DNA of 64,000 bases from Nectonema munidae (GCA_030549495.1 JAUIRK010001046.1:520501-584500); one strand, 5' to 3'. Shown: positions 48,501-63,500, counted from the first letter of the stretch. The notes: generated from the sequence alone by a model not told the origin. Translations and numbers: made by a program.

Positions 48501-51500
48501 CGTAGGAGCATTCATTATTCAGTTGAGGAACTCAACATTTTTGTCTTGCATATTGAAATCGTATATGTAAACAAAAGCCTTCATTTATTGCACGATTAAA
48601 AGTGATTTCAAATTCGGGTATGAAAAAATCATTTAGTAAAAAATATAAAATTTATTTTGTACAAAAATATATTACCTGTAATGGTCTGCTGCAGTATAAG
48701 TATGAAAGGTGATTTGGACATTTGGTGCTAAACATGTAAAAGTGAATTTTCACAAAATTTTTATGTTATTATGGGAGAAAGAGTTTAGGCTTATTTTTGT
48801 ATTCTTTGAACTAAAGTAAAGGCAACCCTTAGAAAATAAAATGAGCTCTGATTGATCGCTATAGGTAAAATAAATCTTAAGCATATATAATAGCGCTGTA
48901 CTATTATTTAGTTTATCAACTCCAATTTTTAAAATGGCGCTTTTACCTCTCACCATAGTTGAATATTTTTTCCGAATAATTCATAATTTAATTGAAATTT
49001 TTCTCTTGGTTAAAGTTAAATCTAAAAGTATCCACTTTAAATGGCAATGTGAAAATTGTCTTTTTGACACAAATCAAATGTTATCACTGCCATAAATTGG
49101 TATGCTATATGATTGCGAATTATTTGATTCACGTTTGTTTGACACTCTTGATACATTTTGTATTTGTCGAATTCGTTGGCATTATTTGCAGTGTCGGAAT
49201 CTTGATGCGTCTCCACTATCGTCACTTCACAACATGTTTAAAAACTCGAGTAAAAATTGGACGAACAAAATAATTTGATTAATTCTTTTTATAAATGAAA
49301 AGTTCCCTTGTTTTGCTGAAAATAATGAATCATTCTCAAAGTAATCTACTCAGCGGCTGTTCAAAAAGAAAAAGTTGATTCTAAAAAGGATTTTTTTATT
49401 AAAAAATATTATTCTGATCTCGACTTATTGACCAAAAAAGTGAAAGAAACCATATCGTGTGTTAAAGTGGTGTCTATCAAGCTTACAAAAAGCATTTTTC
49501 AGATTCTGAGAGTTTATTAAAATAAACAAAGATCTATCTTACACAGAGTCTCTTTTTTGATTCCTGTTGAATCAAAATTAGGTGAAATTTTACGTAAAAA
49601 TGAAGAAATATAACTCAATATTGCTTATGACTTCCCACTTATCCAATCAAAAAACAATGCTTATATGCAAATAACTTCTTTTCAATTTTTTGCCAATAAA
49701 ATTCGGTGTATCACAGTAAGAAGGGCTCTATTTTAACCCCTAATGATATTTTTTATACATCTAATATCTTAAAATTTTTACTATATGCAGATGATTTTTG
49801 CGTCTACTTCCCTATTTCTAACATTAAAATAAGTAATTCCATTTAATATTAATTTACTTACTACAAACTTAAATCAATTTCATAGTCAGTGTAGTAAAAA
49901 TGGTTTAAAATATAGAGAATCCAAGATCCATGATTGTTTCACTTAAACATTTTGTAAAGAAGAATTTTTATCCAAAGCTGCATTTAATGAAGTAAATAAT
50001 TTTAATTTACTTGTTTTGACCAGTGGATAATGATAACCTGACTTTTTCTCATCACAGCAATCTAATTTCAAATAAATTAAGTCAATTTATCTGTTTTCTA
50101 CGTCATACAAAACATATTTTTCATCAAAGATAAATCGTTTGCTCTACAATTCTCTATTTTTACCACATCTTCAATCCAGCCTTTTGAATTGATATCCTCA
50201 CAACGAGAATAAATTAGAAATTTTGCTAATATATGTATTTAATCTTACATGGTGCTCCCATACAGAGCCAATTTTCAGAAGGCATAAACAACTAAAGCTT
50301 GAAGATTTATTCAAAACTAAAATTGCTTGCTTTTTATATAAAAATTTGAACAACTTTTGAGAAAGTGCTTAAGATGGATTAAGGAGATAAAACACCACAC
50401 GAGAGGGGCACATGATCCTCTACCTATCTTCAACCGTCTCTCAACATCTAACATCTCGGTGTTCACCATATAAAGCAAATTTATTTTACGAAAATCATCG
50501 CTTCCTATTTGAAGAATTGAGCTTGTGTGTGAGTAAATTTAAGCCGTTTATTATAACAATTTTTATATCATCCTATATAGCCTACTCCTCACTTGTGACA
50601 AAAACTCTTACACTTGTAGCTCCCTTTTTTCAAAATTGGTGTAATCAATTTCTTTTAGTTATATTTATTATATTCATCTAAGTTTTGTATTCTTCTTGCG
50701 GCCTTTTGGCCTTTGGATCTTGAACATATTATTCATGTTGATTCCTAAAACCTTTTTAAAATTTTTTTTTATCATACTTACTTTCAACATACACCATCAT
50801 TTTTATTTATTTACCATTTCTCAACTTTGTTAACTTTAAAAAAAATGTTTTTTTCTTATACTTCATGTATAATATTTGTCTTTTTCTCGTTGTGTATAAT
50901 TTTAGTTCGCTTTAACCCGTTAACGCCCAATGTCGACTTTACAAAAATAAAATCGTCTGCGTTTATCAAAGCTCTTTAATACAAATCTTCTGCTTTACAT
51001 TAGATATCGTCTGATTATTCTGGTAGTTAACGGGTTAAAATAAACTTTATTTACTTTCTTGCTATATTTATAATTTTAGATTTTTTATATATACTTTATC
51101 CCTCGTATGCATCTCAATTTTGGGTAATTTTGAACCCAAAGAAAAGAATGGCGTATTTAGAGCTATTTTATAAGTACGAAAAACGTCTATTCAATTTTAA
51201 CCCATTTACGGGGAACGCAGACGAATTCCTACTTTACATGGAATTTAATAGGAATTGCTAAAGTCGTCTGCTTTGCTTGGTCTTAAATGGGTTAAGATAA
51301 TTAAAAAAGAATTATAAAATGTAATCATTAATAGAATAAAAATTTGTGATCTTGGCAAATGAGATTTGAACATTATAAGATAAAGAATTTGTGATTAAAA
51401 AAGAAGAAAAATGTTATTTTGAGAAAATTTTTTCTCTATTTATATAGCATTAATGTGTACTCAACTTATTAACAAGAACAAAAATTAAAAATATAAACAA

Positions 51501-54500
51501 AAGTTTAAATTATATGTCTATTTTTATGATGCGAATCAAGTTAAAAACAAAAACAATGTAATGTAATTTTGCTACATTTTTTATCATTATAGATGAAAAC
51601 GTAATTGAATTTTAAAACAAAAAGAAGAAATAAACATGATTGTTTAACTATATATTACTATACAATATACATGTAATTTAAATAATAACAAAAACAGTCA
51701 ATAGTTTATCATTTAAATTTTGTTATGATGAAGCCTAAAAGTTTTTCGATGATGGAAAAATTTGATTGACATTTAATATATAAGTCAACATCAATGGGGC
51801 CAAAATAAACAAAAAATATAAAACACCATTACTAAATTAAGTATTTGCAAAATTCTAATTTTTATTTGAAATGTTTCACTATCATAAGGTACAAAATAAA
51901 TATTAGGAATACTTAAAGTAAACCTTTTCTCTTGAAATTATCAATGATTATATGTTAATTAGGGTCAATTTGAATCCGCTAATTTATCCTAGGGTTATAC
52001 AAGAATAAAATGTCCTGATAGCAATCAATCGATATCATAAAAATTATATTGGGGCTAAATATTTTATAATAATGAAAAAGATGTGGAAATTATAAAAAGT
52101 GATCAACGGACTTTCAACTACCAACTGGAGGAGGAAAAGGAGGTTAACGAGTTGCTGTGATTGGAGTAGAATGTAAAGCGAAAACATTTAGCAAAGAACA
52201 TAAAAGGCGATTAGATGAAGTGGTGTGCTTATATTAATTATATGATAAACATATGTATAAAACTTCTCCTCCAGTTAGTACTTGAAGATCCATTGATGAC
52301 CATAGTGGTCGAAAGTTTATCTCTTAAAAGTGTAGTATAAATACTGTTACTTTTTAAATTATTATTTTTTAAATATTTTAAGTTTACATTAGCCTGGATT
52401 AATAAGGTTGATCAATATTTGCGGTCCATATCGTGAAGGCCGGCCTTAGGCCACTGCAAACTATGCGGCCGCAGTGGGCCCCGCACTTCTCATTTTTCAT
52501 TTTGATGATATATTGTATGATTTCGCTAAACGCAAGGTTCGCAAAATAAAGTTACTTTGATCGTCATTTTGTGTTAATGAAAAAGTAATAAAACAATTCC
52601 CTTTTCTTTTTTTCAATTTCTCACTTTTAATCTTTTTTCCTACCCACACTCGGCCCCGCGCAATCCATTTTGCATAGGGCCCCGCGAACACTAGGGCCGG
52701 CTCTGCATATCGTGAGTTCAGATATTGTGATCAATTGAAATTGAGGAAAAATAGTATATTTTTTTACTCTTCATTTGGATTGCACGCATATTTGACAGCC
52801 ATTGTTCCAACGGATCCCCTAATGCAGGGCTGGTAACATTCTCTGAAGATGCTGTAAGGATAGCGTCTATTCAATTCTATATATTGTGACTTGCTTTCTT
52901 GGTCTTGTTGTGACTTTTTGCTTGAAAAGTTGAGAGAAGGGTTTTCTGGTGCACTGTCAATTAAATTTGGTATATCAACTTTTTCATTAACTTCCCCATC
53001 GTTGTATGCTACTTTGTCGATAGTTCTCTTTCTTGCAGGTGTTCTCTTCCTTTCTATGGGAAGCACATTAAACTTCTTGAAAATGTCGGTTTGATTGAAG
53101 TTTGCACTTTTGTATGAGCACTGATTCTTCATGCACCACTTAAAAGAAAAGTAATGTTATCCTTAGCACAAATTGAATCAGTTATGGCAGCATCTTCTAA
53201 GTTTCGAAAAGCTGCAAATATTGAGAATCAACTTATTAAATCGAAAGTTCTCTTTTGTAAAATTGCGCCATTTTTTGTTATCTAATACAAATCTTTGCAA
53301 ATGTTATATTCATTTTGAAGAAAGTAAGAGAATTTGGCTTGAATAAAGAATACGAAACAAATATGGATGTAAACATTTCAATAGATCATTGGTTCCCAAA
53401 ATTTTTCTGATCGTTGCCCACTTTTCATACATGATCCTTGTCTATGGCCCCCACAACAATCATAGCGGGTGAATACCGTCACTGTCTACTAGTATCTAAC
53501 AATTATAATTGTAAGATTAATTAAAAGGGCATTTTGCTAAAAGGTGTTTCAAGAATAAGCAAAAAAAAGAAGGAAACATAGAAAATCCACTGGATGGAAA
53601 AAGTTTATTAATCCTACGCTATGTGATTTAATCCAACCTGATAAGGAGATACTAACTGATAAGTAATAAAAGGGTGGTTGGTTTTGGCATTGTTTGTGCG
53701 TTCGCGTATCCACAGTGTTCACAGGTGGGATAAGAAGCCTTCCCTCCACCGGCTATCTACCCGCTAAACTCCTCTGGTTTTATTTATGCATAGCCTCAGA
53801 TTATGGCCCCTTAAATTTTGCTTTATGGCCCACAGAGGGCCATGACCCACAGTTTGGGAACCAATGCAATAGATGAGGCAAGTGTAAGATGAAGGCTTTT
53901 TTCAGTGTGCCGCAGAATTACTAAAATAAAAGGAATGACAAAAAAGGAAAAAGAATAACTTTATTTTGTTCACACTCAACACCGTCCTCTACATCTCCAT
54001 ACTCCTTCACGTGATTTTCAGAGGCGCTTGTATCATAGCATATCATTCTTTTGCAAATTCCAGCGTAAAGCTACACAAAAAAATTAAAAAAAAAAGATTA
54101 AACATCCACAAGATAAATTACAATCACTTCAAATGGTAACACAGAGTATGTAGATAATAATGCGTTATGCGCTCAGTTTTTTTCAGTTGCTTTGTGACCA
54201 GTTTAGCAAAGTTGCGAAAAAAGGCTAAGAATATCTTATTAAAACGGTCAAAATTTCGCAAAAATATTGATCTATTAATTGTACTGTATATGGATTGTAC
54301 TCTGTTCTTTAATTTTAGCTAACCAATGTGTTTGTATGACAGTAGTGGATTTAGACAGGGTGTAATCACCGATAGTCTATTCTATGCTTTTCTTTGATCT
54401 TTAAATTGCTATTCTAAATTCCAGATCTTGATTGTGTGGTAAATGAACCTAAATTATTGAAATATCTTTTTCTATATGTTTTAAAAGAAGCTTAATTATT

Positions 54501-57500
54501 TTTGAGAATTAAGAACTAATTGCTTTGTGTGTAAGAACTTTATGTTTAATAATTGAATTTGTAATATAAATTGCTAATCATTTAAGCTGTCTTTACTAAC
54601 ACAATTTCAGGGTCAAAATGATGTTGCAAGTGCGAATTTAAACTCATATTGACATTTGACAATAAATTGTGTAGTCGTGTTGCAATCTTCAATGCTTTCA
54701 CGTGATTGGAGTAGCCTTGCCATTGGGACAGCGAACAGTGCATCTGTCTGTGTGTGGGGTGGGGAGGGTTCCTAAAACAAACTCGCTCCCTCAACACAAT
54801 TTCTGCCCTTCCCACCCAGAAAACAAACACGCAACTTTAATATTTTACCTTCCAATAATTTATAAAGATAAAAGCTTTTTTAAAGTTTTTTTCGAAGTCA
54901 ATAAACGTCATTTTTTAATTAATTCATTAAGACTCCATTTTTTCATTAGGGCCATAAAAGCATATTTTTTCTTTTTTCAAGAAAATGTTAGAGAAATTAA
55001 TAAAATTCAAGGGTGTATTGTGAAATTTTTAAATATTTTCAATGAGCATTTTAAATTCGTCGAACACTAAAGATACTATGGGGTGTTTTCATCGAGAAAG
55101 CACAATTGCGCCACTTGTATCGAACTATGAGGAAAGTAGGCTTGATGCGGGATCGAACCCAAGACCTTGAGTTATTGAAACCCAGTATCTAACCAACCTT
55201 ACTCAAATTACCAGCCTTCCAAATAATAATCGCAAGCTTTGAACTTTTCATAAAAACTGGTATTTGGTAGAAGTGTTTGCAAAATTCACACCCTCCTCCC
55301 CCTATGAACGTGGGAATGTAAGTATTTGTAGTGAAAGCATTTATTTAAAAATTTAATAGCAATTTATCCTTTGAAAGAAAACCTTAAAAGTGGCCTCTTC
55401 AAAATTTTTACATCAAATAATTAGTTATACAGTTGTCTTTCCAAGAAACAATTTCAATTTCACCATTATTGAATGCTTAAAATATCTCTATGGTGTTTTT
55501 ATATTATTTGTATATATGCAGTATATAACATTTTGGTCTGTTTTATCTTACTATTGTAGTTGCTTTGAAACAAATTTTATTCTTTCACGTCAAAATAAAT
55601 TATAAAATTAAAGTTCATGTTGGGAAAGATCTTTATCGACTTTGAGACAACATTACTATGGTATTGTTACTAAAAACTTCTCCTTGATAAATAAAAACGT
55701 AAAAAAGTATTCTAAATCTTATTAGCTTTTCTTTTATAAATTGCGTGTAGGGCAGCATGGATTCATAAATGCATCGTCATTATTCAAAAACTCCAAACTT
55801 TGCAAGTTTTGCTTAAATAAATTTTATAATTTTTCAGCTTTAGCTATATTTTTTGATTTCTAATATTCAATTTGTCTGCCGCACAAAGAATCGATTAAAT
55901 TTCAAAATATTTACGTCTAGTCATGAATTAACTTATAATTTCGCGTGTTATATCTGAAGATTTAGACCAATAGTCTTTTTCTGAATTTCTAATATTACCG
56001 GTAAAAAATTCTTCCAAAAAAACTGAGTACCTCCTCATAATTCATGTCAAAGTTAATATTATTTTTGTCTCTTCCCTTTATAACTTTGTTTGTTCTAGAA
56101 TATAAAGAAAAAAATCTTCAAATAACGTTTGAAAAATATTCCGTTTATTTTGAGGTATCCAATCTGGATGAATTTTCAATATATAGCTTATAAGAATAGT
56201 AGTCCTTTGAATAATTTTTATGAAACAAACTTCTCTTAAATTCCAGCTTAAAGCTACAAAGAATAAAAAAAGATTAAACATCCACAAGATAAAACCACTA
56301 AGCTTCATCATTTCAAATATAATACAAAGAAAAATTCCAGCGTGTTGTGAAACTTTTATTATTATTACAACGTTCTTCAGATCTACCATTTTTTTAATAA
56401 GAAACTATAATCACACAGCCAATTTCTTTGGGTATAGCTTCATCTTCCAAAATATATTCATTAACTTCCTAAAAATCTCTAAGATTTTAATCATCAATTG
56501 GTCTTGTGATAAAATTTCAAAATTACTTTCCTTTGAATCCTCAATTATATCAATAGCATGTTGAAGAAAGAAAACATTTTCGATTTTTTCATTCATTATG
56601 CTGAACTTATTATAATAATAATTATCCTTACTAAAGAATTAAATCTAAAAAATATGCTTTAAAAAGTTTTTCAGTCGTAAGGCCATCCACCGCATTTGTA
56701 ATGATCGATGAATCAAATAGGGAAAAATAAATAACTCATTGAAAGTATATGTAATTCTTATGTTAAGGAAGAATCTTTTTATAAAAAGTAAATTAGTGTA
56801 AACAAGTGCTTAAAAATAATTTAATTCTTCTAGAATAATATTTAAATCTCAACACATCAGCAAAATAGAATTATTCTAAAAAGTTAATTTTATTGGTAGA
56901 AATTTATCCAATTAACTGAGGGCACTGGCTCTGCAACATTACACAAACAACTACTCACTTGCTAAATCTCTATGAAAAATAGGTGAAACTTACGATATTG
57001 TGATAAAAGATAAATGAACTTCCAAATCGTAGAGAGCATGCTTGATCTGGGTGGATCGGAGTAACACTGGATTCATTTTTCTTATTTACATTTTTCGGTA
57101 TTGACAATATTTTAACTTTCTTTGTTTTTTCTTCCATTGTTAAATTTCTGGGAACACTCTCCTCTGTATCTTCGGCTTCTTCTTCTACTTTCGTGACATT
57201 CTCGTTGGTTTTTGCAATGAACGTTGCGTTGTATAAGAAACCGAACTTATTTCTTAATAGCATATTCATGTTGTAATCTTTTTCTAAGCAACTGAACCTG
57301 AGTCTAAAATTACGATAAATACATGAATACATAAAGTCAGACTTCCATAATATGAAACCCGACAATCCGCACGAAATCTTTCCTTTATCTATTCATTCAT
57401 ATACAACTGCAAATTCAGCATTGAGAAAAAAATTAAAATTACAAGAAAGAAGTTATTATAAAAAATTTTTAAAAATTAAACGCTAATTTAAATAAGATTT

Positions 57501-60500
57501 TGACTGATCGTGATCATATATCTTTGTTATATACTGTCTTGATTCATTAATATTGCAAACATATAGTAAAACTTTTTTTTTATCTAACACTGTCAATTTT
57601 ATATGCATCTATGCATTTTGGATACAAATATTAAATTTTATGCATTATATGCTTTCATATTTTATCAAATAAATTCTTCTTCTTCTTTATTATTGCTAAT
57701 TTCGCTCACCATTAATTATGGAATATTTTTTAAAGTTTAATGAAAGTTAAACTAAAAAATGGAGAATTCGTTTTTTATTTTATTGAAATGATTAATCCGT
57801 TTTTATTATATTCAAAAACTCAATTACACCAACTGTATAAAAATGTTTTTTTATTGTGTGCTTTGGATAAAAATAGTTGTAGGTAAACAAATATTTGTAT
57901 TGTTTTTCTCCTTCTTTTTTTCATTTACGATATGAAATTGGTTTTTTCCTTTTAAAAAAAGTAATATTTCAAAGTTTGCATCAACAAGAGGTGCTCTTTT
58001 AGTTTTCCGGATATAAACGTGCAACCACAACAGTCTCCTACCTCCCTTTATTAGTCCGAAAAACAACATTTTTTTGGTATCAATAAAAATAAATCGCAAT
58101 GTAAATATGTAAAATTTATGTTATTAGCCAGGGCGAGTAAAAGTCAATAAAGTCAACTTTTATTTCCGTTTAGCAAAAACTCATTGAAGAAGATCTTTAC
58201 TTGTTTAGTCTAAAAAATTTTGAACTAATTTTAAATTTTTAAGTCAATCAAAGTCAATTTTTCGAGTTTAGGTCAATAAAGTCAATTTTTATATTTAACA
58301 CTTTTTGATACAATGTGCCTAAAATTGTTATAAGCGATACATACAAGATTTCTTCTTTATATCAATACTTCCACAATAGTTAGGTTTTTTTTTCATCTAA
58401 TAAAAGGTTTTACTGTAAAGTTTGCCTGACTGAGGTTAAAATGAAGAAGTTTTTTGTAAGACAAATTTTTTTTGTTGACAAACGCGGTTACATACGATAT
58501 ATCCGCTGCAGAAGTTATGGAATTTTATTTCCAAACTTTTTTATCATTGCATGTTTTTAACATCTTTTACACAAGTTTACCTTAAAAGTTAAGTTATCCC
58601 GCAAAATTGTAGATTACCGGCATTAAATCATTCAAAATTAGTAATAGAAAAAGCCGTTCTCTTTTCAAACCTATCGGCCACACTTCAGTTCCATTTGTAA
58701 CGAAATTGACAAATTGGTTGCAAGCAGCAAAATATTTTCATTAAAATCTTCCAGCAGTGAAGAAATTAAAGATGAAGATGATGGAATTTTATTCCCAAAT
58801 ATCAAAAAATTGTTAAAATAAGAAAATCTGTGTCAAAACTTGCTAACAATAATTAGATAATATTCACGGTTCATTGATTTAGTCCGAAAAAGTCAACATA
58901 GAGACATTTTCAGTCGAAGATGCCTTCATTATTTCATTTAAGACGAATGTGGCGTTAAAAGGTATCTTGAAAATCGATTCAAATAAAATGAAATCAATAA
59001 AATCATGAATACGGAAAACTCTCAAATCTCGCAGTACTTATCCCAAATTACAAAATTGTCAAGTTTTAACTTTAGAAGTAGAAAGATCTTTTTCTAAACT
59101 GAAAAAACTGCTAGAAAATGATCGAATTTTAAATCAGAAAATGCGATTAATTATATGTTGTTGTATTACAAAGTCATGGATTCTTTGAAATAATTTTCAA
59201 TACTTTCTTTAACTAAAGTGTTCATAGTTGTTCAATTCAATGAAACTTTAAAAAGTCAATAAAGTCAATTTTTTCTCTGTGTAAAAGTCAATTTTTTCCA
59301 ATTTTTTGGGTCAATTTTTCCTCGCCCTGATTATTGCATATTGCAGCGCTTTATTTTCAATATTACGAATATTAATTTTAATTAGAGTTATATATATATA
59401 TATAAAAGAACATTGAATGACATTTTGGAAGAGAAACTAATGGCTCGAAAAAAATGAGTACAAAATATAAAACGAATACGTAAAATAAAAAATTAAAAAC
59501 AAAATGAAAAAATCAAAAAATATATAATATGATGACCCGAATAGCTCAGAGACGTATCCAGCTTTTATTGTCAGGTGTAGAAAAAATTCAGAGAGCGCCA
59601 AAAATGAATTATTCGCCTTCAAATTTTGAATAGATTGCAAATTTTGTAATAATTAAATGTATAATTTAAAAGTGAATAACAACTTAGTTTAATTTAACTA
59701 AAAAACTTTTAGGGATTAAGACTAATTTTTTCGGGGACCCCAACTTTTCGTTAGGATCCCTTGGCTTTTAGCCTATGTTAAATGCATCCTTGTAATCGGA
59801 TGAATCAAAAGTAATGTTTTATGGGAAATTTATTTGAAGAGAGTTTCTACAATAATTATCTTCCTTTAGATTAGATGAAAAGATTAAAAAGAAAAGTTAA
59901 CTTACAAATTCATTTTGATAGCATAACTCGAACACTTAGACCAAGTTTTTTGATTGCCATAAACTCCAGACATTATGTGATTGTATTTGTGACAGCTGTT
60001 TGAGTCTCCATCATGCCCCAAACCCATACTGTTTCAAAACGAGTAAATATTGTTATTTCAACAATGACAGACGAAAAGTTTATACATGAGAATAGGAGAT
60101 TTAGAAAAACTTTGTTTTATCATGCAAATAATTTCATCTAATGTAAAATTTTGAAAAGAAAGATAATCTTTAAAAAAAATAACTGCTTCTTGGGGAGAAA
60201 CAGAAGAGGTATGAGATATTTAGAAAACTATGATAGATCAGTGATTCTCAATATTTTTTTCCCTTATGGAACATTTTCGAACTGAATTTTTTTGTGGACC
60301 CCTTATTTTCTATTGATACCTATTCTATTTTTAAGTGGTTGTATTTTTCAAAAATATAAGAATAAGTAAGCCTTTTTTAATAATTATTTTTTTACATGTT
60401 TACTCAATTAATTTTATATAGTAATTTTTTTTAACTCTGCTTATCTATTAAAATTTGATTAAATTATATTGAATCAAAATTTAAGTCCAAAAAGTGAAAA

Positions 60501-63500
60501 TTTTGATTGAAAAAGAATGTTGTTTAGTGTGAACGTTGAACTTCATGCCTTGAAGCTAAACATGATATGTCAGATTACAATGAAAACAATGACAATCACA
60601 AATCACCTCTATCAAAAACATTAAATCGATTTCGATTTTTTGAATGCAGATAGAGAATACGGCTAAAACGCTTTAAAATGAATAATTAAAAATAAATATT
60701 ATTTTAATTGATTAAACATGGTCACTGATATTTTTACTATAATATATATATATATATATTTTCAATTTCAGAACTTTTCCCAAAATTAAATTTTTTATGT
60801 AACAAACATTTAAATTATATTTTTAATATGGACACTTTGCAAAATTTGATTAGCTCCAAAATTTAAATATTTCTATATGGACCCTTCAAAAAATATTATG
60901 GACCCTTAGCGATTCATATGGACCACGTTGATAAACAATGATGCAGATTATTAACATTAATAGTCGTAATTTTCCATTATATTTTGAAAAACTAAAAAAA
61001 TTGGTTTAAATTATGTAAATAATAATTCCAAATGATTGCTTTGAAATTAAATTTAAATATTTATTTTAATTATTATTATTATTTATTTATGAGTATTAAA
61101 AAAATCGATCAAGTGTTGTCAAAGTTCCAAAGATGCAGCCAATATTAATCATTAAAATAATTTTAACGACATTTTTAATGAGAGAGGTCTTCAAAAGAAA
61201 ATCCATCTTTTATTGAATACTCACCTCAACATTAATATTAACCCTTCGTAGATCAGTTAAAACTCAAATTTTAACACTTGCTAAATTTAAGTCAATATTT
61301 CATACGTTGAAGGAAAATAGACGTGCTTTCAAAGAATGTTATACATTAAGTTATTGCTTAGTGTACACAAAAAGAGCCAGTGGAAGTGATGGAAAAAACA
61401 ATCAAAACAACAGATACTTCAGATGCAAATGAGTCAGGATCTTTATTTTAAAAAGGACAAATCCTTTGGATCATAATAAGCAAAATCGAGCTTTGTACAC
61501 CAGAGCTTTAAAAATAGGGAGAGGGTTTAAATATTTTTGATAAAGGCGTCTTACGTCAGATATCGAATCTGTGAGCTGTATTTACCATGTGTTACAGAAG
61601 ATAAAGTAAGTTAAATTGAACATAGTTTAAAAGAAAAAAGTAAAAATATAATTACTTAAAAAATTTTCTGACTTAAATAAAAATAGGGAAAAAATATTTG
61701 TTAGTATAGAAAACAAAGGATGTAAGGTAGATTAGGGTTCGGCAAACTATAGCATGGATGCCAAGTGTCGCAAGTAGAGAAATACATAATGAATGTCACA
61801 CACACCTGTGTATAAAATAAACGAAAATTTTTAACCATATTTCAAGATAGAGAAAAGATCAAACTATCAGTTCTATGTTTAAGCGGAATACAGACCATGA
61901 ATGTTAAAACTAAGAAACTTTCTTACCACGCCCAATCAAAGCAAGGATTATTGAAACCTTGTTCCTATTTTGAAGTTCATCTGATATAAGTAGAGCCCTT
62001 TTATAATTTATTTCACACTCATTGTGAGGTTTTGGTATTATGAGATTGGCACGCGCAATGCATTTGTCAGCACTTCATTATCAAATGGTTGCTGACGCTT
62101 GAACTAGATTGATTATATGGTTTCTTTTCTTTTTCTTACTTACATTATATTTTTATCTTGTTTCTTTTTCTTTCATTGACTGCTAGGAGGGGATGAATCC
62201 CCTTACCTTCGTCACATATGGATCCATCCCTCGGTGTAGAGATGGCCAGGGATATGAAATATATTTGAAATGTCTAAATTGGATTAGGTTGTCATATTAT
62301 TTAATATGCTAAAAATTGAAGATATTTATACATACCAGAAGAAAATGGAAATACACACTTTTGAAAGGCATGTTAATTCTTAAAAGGTATTAGTGTGGTA
62401 ACGATGTTGTGTAGATTCATGAGTAGGCGTTCCAACCTTTTTACATGTTTAGCCTCATATGATACTTTTTTATAAATGGTCCTATCAAATTGCATAAAAA
62501 TGGAGAAAAAAAGTGGCTGCAGTAAGTATAGTACTTTAAATAGTTACTGTAAAAATACATAATTTTACTATCCTGATGGTTAAAATACGACTTCATATGA
62601 GTAAATTTACTACTTTATTCTAGTAAATCAGTTTTAATATAGTAAAATTTTGAAAATTGTACACTATCTACTAATGTGATTCGTTTCTGAGGACGAACTA
62701 TGAAAGGGATCGACTTTATACTTTGTAAGGATCTTTTTGGGTAAATAATCTTAGGAATTAATAGATCCCATAGGAATTACAACTTTTTATTTACAATGTA
62801 TGGGATTGTATTATTATTAGTAACATAGAATCATCTAAGGACTTGAGGAATTTTATGGGGCAGGATATTTTAAATGGACTCTGGTCTCGATGTTCCTAAA
62901 CTGTTAAATATAGACAAAAAGTGAGAAATTTCAATTGTTGTAAATTGGAATGAACAAATATATAGCAAGTAGGGTGATCTAAAATTCAGTGAAAGATCAA
63001 GTATTTTTGATAGTTGACGAAAATATACAGGAGGTATAATTCATCTTTTTCAAATTATTTATTTCTTTTACATACGTAGAAAAGCGCTATTAAAATCCAA
63101 AAAGGATTTTTTAATGTATATTTTGGAAACAAATATGCTTACGAAAGATATTTGAAATAAGCTTAATAAAATAAAGTAAAAAACATTCTTAAATTTTCTT
63201 GTAGCACATTCTTGATTTTATTTGAAAAGCATTAGAAACCGTTGGTGCCGATAGTATTCTAAAATTTATTCTTACCATCTTTATATATGAATAAAATTTT
63301 ACCCGTATATAGATATAATCAATATTTTCATGCATAATATATCTTCATATTAAATAACGGAAGCAAATGCTTTGAAAAAAGTCTTCTAATATTTCGAACA
63401 GAGCGAAATATTCATATTCATAAAAAATAAAGTAAAAAAATGATAATATATTTTCCCCACACTTATTTCCGTACTTTAAATCTTATAGGTTTTCTGCATT

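Noticed and set aside
49049-49240. Minus-strand frame with KMYQECQTN considered as a protease Cys-rich exon
   Set aside because: No acceptor gives the required phase after the exon ending at 52768, the expected following cysteines are absent, and the exons at 48676 and 46620 fill that part of the domain in phase.
53549-53749. 66-aa minus-strand ORF in the protease intron
   Set aside because: It lies entirely inside the non-autonomous hAT element at 53387-53866 and is not conserved in its relative at 31397.
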